From: Cladopsammia gracilis
Taxonomy: Eukaryota > Cnidaria > Anthozoa > Scleractinia > Dendrophylliidae
DNA: 64,000 bases
Direction of reading: 5' to 3'
Assembly (NCBI GenBank): GCA_022457155.1
Contig: JAJGOT010000033.1
Span: forward strand, 563,501 to 627,500
The translations under genes were made by a program, and so were the position numbers. The notes below the pieces were generated by a model. The model was given only the letters and a program-made list of their open reading frames with translations, had not been told where the DNA came from and searched no databases. This document shows, one piece after another, positions 56,863 through 64,000 of this stretch (its first letter is position 1; every line of letters begins with the position of its first letter).

Positions 56863-58140
56863 TACCACAATCGTCAAGTTACCAAGAAATCAAAGTACAG
56901 TTCATGACCTTGCAACAATAGGTGAAAATATCTGCTCTGAATCGTTATCTTATGTCATGAAGGTTTTGACACGGACGTCCATAGAATCAGTTGTTATTTT
57001 CTTCATATCGGCTAACCTGTGTCTTGAAACAGTTTGTCGCAATACCTGGGCCAATAAGCTTTTGGTACCGTATTGGAAAGATGGTTGTTTTGTACAACCA
57101 CAAATAAATTGACGCAGAGCAGGGTTAAGGACAGTGAAACTGAAATCTGCAAAGAATCGCAAACGATAATGCTGCTAACGGTATACGAAGGATCTGCGAG
57201 AGACCTAACCAGCCAAAAAATGAACAAACATACAATAAACTGCAGGGCTGATCTGACTGCGTAGAAAAAGACTTTGCGAGACACCATCAAGACAGAAACC
57301 GATAAAGAAAGCCGGATCGCAGAAGGCGTTAACGCTAGTCAGGTCAGGGGAGGGGGGCGGAAATTGAGCTCGCTGATTTTGAACAAAGATAACTTTTTAA
57401 ATACCATTTCGCCCAAAACACACCATATTTTTGGACAAGCAAGGTGCCCTCCGAGTTTATTGGTCGTTGTCTCCATTCGCTTGTTAGTGGGGCAGCAATC
57501 AGCCCTCACTCCGGTCCCAGACAAATAAAAAAATGTCCTCCCAGAACAAGATTAAGTTTCCTTATGTTACAATAGTACGAGACAACTTAGCTAATCTCTT
57601 CCGAACAAATTTCCACGGAAACGATCCATCGGGTACCGTTGACAATCAAGACTGCATACTAGTTTGAACGCCTTCACTAAGTTTAATTAATATAATTTAC
57701 ATTCAAAGAGAGCATTCTACAAAAGTTTCCATTTTGTCTTACAATCATCGAATTTTTACGTAATGTTTTACAAAAACCAAATATAAGAGTTTAAAGTAAA
57801 TAAAAAAATTAATACCTGTTTAGCCGATGAGTTATGACAATTAAGTGTCATGGGTTATGACAAGTGAAAATGCTATCCGCGGGTTTCAGCGTAAAAGAAA
57901 TTGATTTAACGTTAGATCAGAAACAAAATATTCCAAATAACTCGCGCATAAAAAAAAAACTGCAATTTGCCTTTACCGCATCGTTATTTTGTAATAACTC
58001 GAGCTCACCTAAATCTCTTTTACTGCGTGTTTGGATGTCCTTTCACATGCCGCCATTTGGTAGCCATTTATGTCCCACAATAAAAATACTATCATTTACT
58101 CAATTCCACTAACCCAGGTTTCGTTTTACGATTTTGTATA

Positions 58141-58370
58141 TACAGCTATTTTGATTAACGTTGTCGGATCAAAGCTCAAAGCTACAAGCCAAGATAGTTG
58201 GGAGTCTCGCTCGTCGCATCGCTCATTTGCACCGTTTCTTTTTGATTCGCCGCTCCAAACTACCTGCATGCCTGTAACAGGCGCTCGGTTTACTCGTTCG
58301 TTCTTGACTTGTAGGCTTTGAGCTTTGAGCTTTGGACTTTCAACCGACAACGTTAATTGAAGTAGCTGTA
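58141..58370. mobile_element. TA-flanked hairpin MITE (copy 2), absent from duplicate copy 1
   Basis: TACAGCTATTTTGATTAACG starts at 58141 and CGTTAATTGAAGTAGCTGTA ends at 58370. The empty site in copy 1 near 36127 reads TTTTGTATATATAACGAAC. Its interior has an inverted AAGCTCAAAGC / GCTTTGAGCTT pair. Confidence 0.85.
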
Positions 58371-59492
58371 TAACGAACAATCTATTTATTTCTTGGAGTA
58401 TAAAGAGGGTGTAGGTGGGATTTAACTGATAGCTGAGAATTGGCCAGAGTTTTACATGAGACCAGGTGAAAAATATTGTGTTTCTTAACTGCTAAATGAC
58501 AGAGGTTGATGACCTGTCAAAATTAACTGTAAGCTGAGAAATAGCTGAAGTGAACTTTCACCACACCCATTTAAAGCGCTTAAAAAGCTAAGCAATAAAA
58601 ATGTGATTTAAAATGGAATCAGAAACATAATATTTTAATTAACATATTTTAACCAAATTAGCGATTCAGATTCATCTGCAACATAAGAATTTTGGCGTTT
58701 GGGTTTTGGCAAGAGCATTTATAGTTTCCTACACAGCCGTTGGTTGGTTCGTCTAGCCACTAACAGATGATCACACGCGAACCGCATTCCTTTTTAATCA
58801 CACTTAACGTACCGTGGTATTTGTCACAACTGTTTTCAACCAAATTATATGCCTGGTGATTCAATCGTTCACTCTGACTGCGATAAACAGTACGTATCGC
58901 GTCTAAATTAATAGATTTCGTAACTACAGTAAACGTGTAATTTTAGAGCTGAGTAAACGTCGATTTAACAAAATGAGAAATTTGGAGAACAAGATGCTAT
59001 TGAATAGCCCGATGAAAATGCCACAATTTCCACCGCCCAATATATCTGTCTAGCGCCGACAAAATAGACTGACTAGATCGGAATACTCTCTCGCTATTTT
59101 TGCCGTTCATTCCTATCAAAAGATTTCTGAAATAGAGGCACCATTGCACAAAACGTTAAAACAGGTGCAGATTATTTTTTGCGTATTTTGAAATCACGCA
59201 GCAAACACACAGCACATCAAGTCGTTCCGTCTGTTATGTTATCTTGTATTGAAATCATCCTGAGTGTCGTTTTTCACTTCTTTCGGTCATCGTGCCGACG
59301 AATAATTACTCCAAGATTTCGAAACTAAAAAGACAAATTTCATCTGGTGCTAGCTTGATCTTTCTCGCAAAAACCTGTGACATTACGTGTCTGTCGCTTT
59401 TTAAACAAAGGAAAAGTGAAGCAGTTCGGGTGTGAGCAGCCTTTAGTGGGGAGAAGCGGTTGTGTGTAGAAAACTGAAGTGCTCTACAAACT

Positions 59493-60920
59493 TCACGATT
59501 TTAATCTTAATTTGATTTCAACACTAAAGCCATTCTTAAGATTTTTGAAAACAATTTTTTTACCCGTAGCATCCACCGCCACATTAGGCCCATATGTGTC
59601 TGGGTTACCGTGCGTTTGAACACAGCTGGGGCTCTGATCTACACGGGACCTCAAAGTGACCTCTATTTCTCGCTCTCTGCTTGACGAACTATACAGAAGT
59701 GCTTCACCCACGTCACCTGAATTAGATGGCGGGGAATCTGCGAGATTTAGGCCAGGAGAGCTAATGCTGAGGTAGGTATAAGTAGCGGTTTTCTCGACCA
59801 TGATAAGACAATTCCCTGTATTGACTCCCGCTACTGGGCCAACAAGACTTGTTGATTTTTTAAAAATGACATAACCATAGACGGGATAACTGAGGGTGGA
59901 CCCTGATTTCGGCGACTTCAGAAATTGGACGATATGGGCGGTTTCATCTTTCTGCTTAACTTTGTAAAACTCACTTCCCATTGTTTCCTGGGCCGTTGTT
60001 ATGTCCGCTGATGATGCAACATACGATGCTGTCGGAATCAAGACTGCATATTCATAGTCAGAGTTAGAGGGTGAAGAGCCATGTTCGAACCATGCTGTAC
60101 CGTATTGCTCTGATGTGACAGTTTTTCCGTCATCTAATTTGGAGCTCTGAACCTGCACGTGGACTTTTAACAGAGATTTACTGCGATTTGGTATGTAATA
60201 AAAGTTCCCTTTTGTGTCAGTGAGCGTTGTATAACTTCTTCCTTGCATGGACGGCGTTTTTACGGGAACTAGGGTTGAACCCGTTTTTGCATCTTCGTTT
60301 ATCTTAATTGACAAGGAGCTTCCACTTACAAGCTTGTCTTGAAAGAGAGTAGTTTGGACGACTTTTCCATCAGTGTTACTTGCCGTAATGTCACTTCCTA
60401 AGCAAACCAGCAGGTTTTCAAAAAAGAATACTGATTTTTTGAACTCAAAGTCAATATCTTTTCTCCAATCTTTTTTTTTCAATCCATAATTTGGTTGTTT
60501 AAAGTCCATGCCAAAAATTCCATTTTCTAAGGTGCTCGTACCCTTAAACGTGAGACCTCCAGCCAGGCGTCGTTTGTTGTAAAACCTTCCTTTCGTCATT
60601 TTTAAGTCATCTATATCTGTACTTCCTAAGGCGATGGTTGTTGCTCCAGGGACTTTGGCCCAATCCCACCCGTTATCGACGTCATGAACTTCAAGGCTCG
60701 CTTCGTTGTTGGCAATCAGGAGGGCACCGTGGCTGGCGAACATTCCGAAAACATTTTGCTTTCCCGAATTTTCATAATCCCAGAGAAAACTATTAAAACC
60801 CTTAGTCGTCACAGCCCAGTCTTTGCGTCTATGGATTGATAGAACGGCGAAGTTCTTGGACCAATGTCCTTCAGGGGAAGGTTCGGCAGATAATTGTTTC
60901 GTTGTAGCAATTTGTTTTAC
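59493..60920 (-). CDS. Lyase gene 2, last exon: beta domains and stop
   Basis: 1428 bases after the acceptor TTTCTGTATAG, starting VKQIATTKQLSAEPS and ending LRLKS with TGA at 59495-59493. It is the same size as its paralogue. Confidence 0.93.
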   Translation of the reverse strand, partial: VKQIATTKQLSAEPSPEGHWSKNFAVLSIHRRKDWAVTTKGFNSFLWDYENSGKQNVFGMFASHGALLIANNEASLEVHDVDNGWDWAKVPGATTIALGSTDIDDLKMTKGRFYNKRRLAGGLTFKGTSTLENGIFGMDFKQPNYGLKKKDWRKDIDFEFKKSVFFFENLLVCLGSDITASNTDGKVVQTTLFQDKLVSGSSLSIKINEDAKTGSTLVPVKTPSMQGRSYTTLTDTKGNFYYIPNRSKSLLKVHVQVQSSKLDDGKTVTSEQYGTAWFEHGSSPSNSDYEYAVLIPTASYVASSADITTAQETMGSEFYKVKQKDETAHIVQFLKSPKSGSTLSYPVYGYVIFKKSTSLVGPVAGVNTGNCLIMVEKTATYTYLSISSPGLNLADSPPSNSGDVGEALLYSSSSREREIEVTLRSRVDQSPSCVQTHGNPDTYGPNVAVDATGKKIVFKNLKNGFSVEIKLRLKS

Positions 60921-63855
60921 CTATACAGAAACAATATCCCAGATTACAAGACATTAAAGTCACTATCTGTTTTCTCATCGGCTAAGAGCCTACAGCTAAT
61001 TCTGGAAATCAGCTTACCCTGCATATTATTCACTATAATCTGCTAGCAGATAAGTAAATAATCTGTAGATTGTGCGCGCAATGCCGCTTTGCACACAGTC
61101 AAGTAAAAACATGGCTCGTCGATTCGTCTCTTTAACCGAGCAAGAAATTGATAAATTGCTGGACGATAAAGACTGGGAAACACAATAAGATCGGCAAACA
61201 TATGCTGGTGAATGGCAGCTTTGCACACAGCCAAGTAATCAAAGAAAATGTTCAATTTCTTGTTTGGAAAATAATAAACTGTTTTCAGTGCGTTTGTCGT
61301 TATTGCCTTTAAACAATGTATAATAAAACAATATTAGATTTGGTGTTTGTGATATTCGGAATAATCAGTCTCTGTTAGTGTGATCAGCCTCAGACATACA
61401 CTTACCTTGACCTTGATTATTCCGGATATCACATTCATTATAAGTTAATGTTGATATGAACGCGTGATATTTAAATAATAGTTATTGCCTAATACAATAT
61501 TTAGAACACTTCCAGAACTAAAATGTTTACTTTACAACGAGGTTTCTTTTTTCATTTGTCACGACTGAAACAAATGGTTGGTTGAATTTAAAATATGTAA
61601 TGAAATACTTATAAATAGCTGCTAACTTGAAACAAGTTATAATTTCACTGTTAGGGACAAAATCGCTTGGAGGAGATTTAAGAAGAGTTTTGGTAAAGGA
61701 CAGTGGTGGAGAAAAGTTAAAATTGGTCATTTAATATGGTTTCACTCGTGGAGATTCGGCGTCATTTTAGAAATGAAAAAAAAAATAGTGCGTAATCATT
61801 GGTCATTACATGCTTAAACGTTGATTATTAGATTAACATCGTGCCTTGACGATTCACAGACAAGACAAGCGGTACTTACTGCTTCCATGATATCCAGAGA
61901 TCCCAAACTGTTATAATAGTACTTCTTCTTGTATTTTCCTGTTGCTAGGAAACTGTTCACAGATGGATCGTTATATAAGCGCAGAAACATTTCTGGTTGA
62001 TTCACTTCGGTCACACTAATTCCTTTTGGGATCACAGAATTGCCTAGAACCTGTGCATGGGAAACGCTGATGTAAGCATAGCCTGGTAATGCTGTCTTGA
62101 GAATAGCATTGTTGGTATAATTTGGGAAACGTCCATTGACACTGTTTGGAGTAGAATACTTGACACACATAAGACGTAGCGATTCGAGTCCTCGTCTGAT
62201 GTTGTTGACTGATGATGCTGATAAGGCGAATTTAGTTCCTCCAAGAAGGTATTGAACGAAAGCGGCGGTATGTAACGCTTGTGGCACATAGGCTGATCCA
62301 TAAAATGCTTTGTGATGATGTCCTACGAAGTCAGGTTTGATCATTCCTCCAAGTCCTTCATTCACATCCAAGGCGTTGTTCAGCCACCGAACTAAGGCAT
62401 CCATGTCCCGAATTTTGGCTTTGACTTCATTATCATTATCACTTGGCATCACCAGCACGATCATTAGCCTGAACAACGTCAACGTGATCATACGGTCAGC
62501 AGTCGTTCCTTTGAATTCGAATGTTGGTGATTGATAAATCTCTCCAAAGTCATTGTACCATTTGGCAGTGTTAATTAAATCCAGTAATCTGCTCTTGTTT
62601 GAAGAAGTGCTCAACGAGTCACTAAGAAGGAACAGAGAGTGCATAAATCCAGTACCATCTCTGTTCATTTCGTGGTCCAACGATCCAAGGCCACTTCCAT
62701 CTGCAAATCCTTGCTGTTTTACAAAATTAAGAAGGTCATTAATTTTGTTTAGTCGGACGAGGTTGAGAGTGTTTATCGCACTAACCACTTGGGATTGAGT
62801 TAGGGTTCCAGAACTGGGAAGGTAACCTTTAAACTGGTTTTTCATGTTAGCATTTTCACCTGCAATAGCTGTATATGCTTTGTCTTTCCGTGCGGCGTCG
62901 CCAGAGTTAAGGTTTGAAAGTTGGGCCCTGGCGAATTCTGTTATTTCCTTTCGCCGACTTCGTATATAATATTCCAGTGACAAAGGTAAAAGAATTTTTT
63001 CCAGGATAGTTCCAATCTTCTTTGGATATTTGCAGTTTCTGCAAAACAAAGGTGGTCCGACGACTTTTCCACCATTAAACTCTAGGCCATCATATTCTTC
63101 GTGAGCTTTTTTAACAATATCTAATAACGATTTCCATCGTTTCCCGAGAAAGCTGCTACTTGTGAAGCTGGATGACGTTTTCGTTTCGTCGCAGTACCAG
63201 TTCTTGAGACGGCCTTCGATGAACTTCAAACTCTTTCTCTTTAAAGGATCTATTGTCGAGGGCGACGCGGGAACGGCTTTTTGGCTCCACTTGTAGGTCT
63301 GTTGCCAAAAGGCAGTCAAACCATACAGACCATACGGCCCAATTGGAGGAACTATTTTATCACGGGACTGTCGTGACATGTTCTCTACAAACTGGAGTAA
63401 ATCTATGTAGATTGTATCTGCTCCGCTCAGTGCAAAGTCAACTTCGTCGATTCTAGTCCCTGTTGCTATTTTGGCTGTCAGCTTGCATTCATTAAATTTG
63501 ACCCAAATTCCTCTCCATCCTTCAAAGTTAAGATTGGCTTGGAATCTGCCAACAGTACTACTGCTGCCAGAATGCTTATATTCCACAGTCAAGGTTTTCC
63601 CTGTCGATGAAGTCGATTTGTAGAACCAAACCTTGACTCCACCATTTCTAAGCCAACCATTAGGAATGGGAGAGGGTGAAAGTTGTAACTTTAGCGTCGA
63701 GGCACCAGTGGCTTCCCATTTTAAAGACTTTGTTCCTTGCTTGACAGTTACTTTGTCAGTGGATAGTGTTACTGTACCGGAAGATGGCTTAAAGCACGAT
63801 TCCTGATTTCCAACCTCAAAATCAAATAACTGATTGTGGCCACAAGGCAATGAAG
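59493..63855 (-). CDS. Chondroitin ABC lyase-like (PL8) gene 2, 5' part outside window
   Basis: Two exons, 63855-61880 and 60920-59493, join in phase 0 and encode about 1134 residues of a PL8 lyase closely similar to gene 1 in every block. These include HHHKAFYGSAY, NGRFPNYTN, the WDYENSGKQ glutamate and NGWDWAKVPGATTI. The first visible exon starts after an acceptor (TTTTTCCCCTTTAG) in phase 1, exactly as exon 4 of gene 1. A phase-1 upstream exon is therefore required; by analogy it should be a linker and C-type lectin exon beyond 64000, but this is not seen. The TTG codon at 63850 is not a start. No stop or frameshift interrupts it. Exon 5 is the same length as in gene 1, while the catalytic exon is 24 bases shorter (net). 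Its C-terminal tail differs most (SRVDQSPSCVQ). Confidence 0.92.
61111..61188 (+). pseudogene. Fragment resembling Crypton/ZMYM2-type N-terminus (copy 2)
   Basis: MARRFVSLTEQEIDKLLDDK then a stop, in the lyase gene 2 intron on the opposite strand, corresponding to 40264-40347. It is closer than copy 1 to the usual motif. It is a remnant and not a working gene. Confidence 0.4.
61880..63855 (-). CDS. Lyase gene 2, catalytic exon
   Basis: 1976 bases, phase 1 in and phase 0 out (donor GTAAGT at 61879). It begins SLPCGHNQLFDFEVGNQESC and ends LGSLDIMEA. It carries the N-terminal sandwich and the helical catalytic domain. Confidence 0.92.
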
Positions 63856-64000
63856 CTAAAGGGGAAAAAGCATAAATTATAATTAATAATAAGCCAATAT
63901 GAGAACATTAAGCCAATATGAGAACATTAATTGAATGACCCTAACCCTAAAATGCATTGCGCGCAACGGTAGAGGTTTTGAATGATAAGAAACCTTAATT

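Larger units (their letters stand above)
48046..59492. other. Intergenic region between lyase genes with degenerate tandem array
   Basis: No gene is recognised in 11 kb. Contents are listed separately: TTAA MITEs, SINE copies, Penelope ends, a roughly 2-kb repeat unit in several diverged copies, and from about 57465 the left part of duplication copy 2. Homopurine GAGGGGGAGGGGGAGG at 55640-55670 is noted. The short open frames are AT-rich chance frames. Confidence 0.65.
57465..64000. repeat. Segmental duplication, copy 2 (contains lyase gene 2, runs off the window)
   Basis: It aligns directly with 35490-45030, from TCAGCCCTCACTCCGGTCCC at about 57499 to ACGGTAGAGGTTTTGAATGA near 63968. It has one insertion that copy 1 lacks (58141-58370) and lacks five insertions found in copy 1. 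Confidence 0.85.

Noticed and set aside
63850..63850. TTG at 63850 as translation start of lyase gene 2
   Set aside because: It lies 5 bases after a splice acceptor in the same phase as gene 1, where upstream exons supply the start.
63936..63948. CCCTAACCCTAA as telomeric repeat
   Set aside because: Only two units within aligned duplicated DNA; this is chance or a SINE-cluster footprint, not a telomere.

Overview
The window is nuclear DNA of an animal, most probably an anthozoan cnidarian (stony coral or sea anemone). It is AT-rich, its genes have GT-AG introns, and it is packed with small inverted-repeat transposons (MITEs), tRNA-derived SINEs and Penelope-like retroelement pieces. The species cannot be named from the sequence alone. 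Four protein genes can be assembled by matching splice phases; most of the rest is repeat-derived.

Layout. (1) 1-7472: intergenic, a mosaic of MITEs, a GTGTGGT-type minisatellite and poly-G-ended elements. (2) 7491-10408 (+): a tiny three-exon CD225/dispanin (IFITM-like) membrane protein of about 88 aa. (3) 10409-20695: intergenic repeats, including a SINE that carries a nested insertion with target-site duplication. (4) 20696-32058 (+): a complete seven-exon nicotinic acetylcholine receptor-like alpha subunit of 407 aa, with a signal peptide, Cys-loop, vicinal cysteines, four membrane helices and a very short M3-M4 loop. (5) 32059-38594: intergenic MITEs. (6) 38595-48045 (-): a complete five-exon secreted enzyme of about 1310 aa made of signal peptide, C-type lectin domain, Gly/Ser/Pro linker and a chondroitin-sulfate-ABC-lyase-type polysaccharide lyase (PL8). 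(7) 48046-59492: intergenic, an old degenerate tandem array with SINEs and Penelope ends. (8) 59493-63855 (-): the PL8 part of a second, paralogous lyase gene; its 5' exons lie beyond the right edge.

The two lyase loci sit in a direct segmental duplication (about 35.49-45.03 kb and 57.47-64.0 kb). Aligning the two copies gives paralogous empty sites. These show that several mobile elements (TTAA-, TAA-, TA- and 8-bp-TSD MITEs, a Penelope fragment, a SINE cluster) inserted after the duplication, and they confirm the element boundaries.

The most interesting system is the lectin-lyase fusion. Symmetric phase-1 exons bring a C-type lectin-like domain onto a glycosaminoglycan lyase of a family known mainly from bacteria. 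This suggests a secreted, targeted polysaccharide-degrading enzyme that arose by lateral transfer plus exon shuffling and was then duplicated. The receptor, dispanin and lyase genes show no evident functional link; they are simply neighbours.
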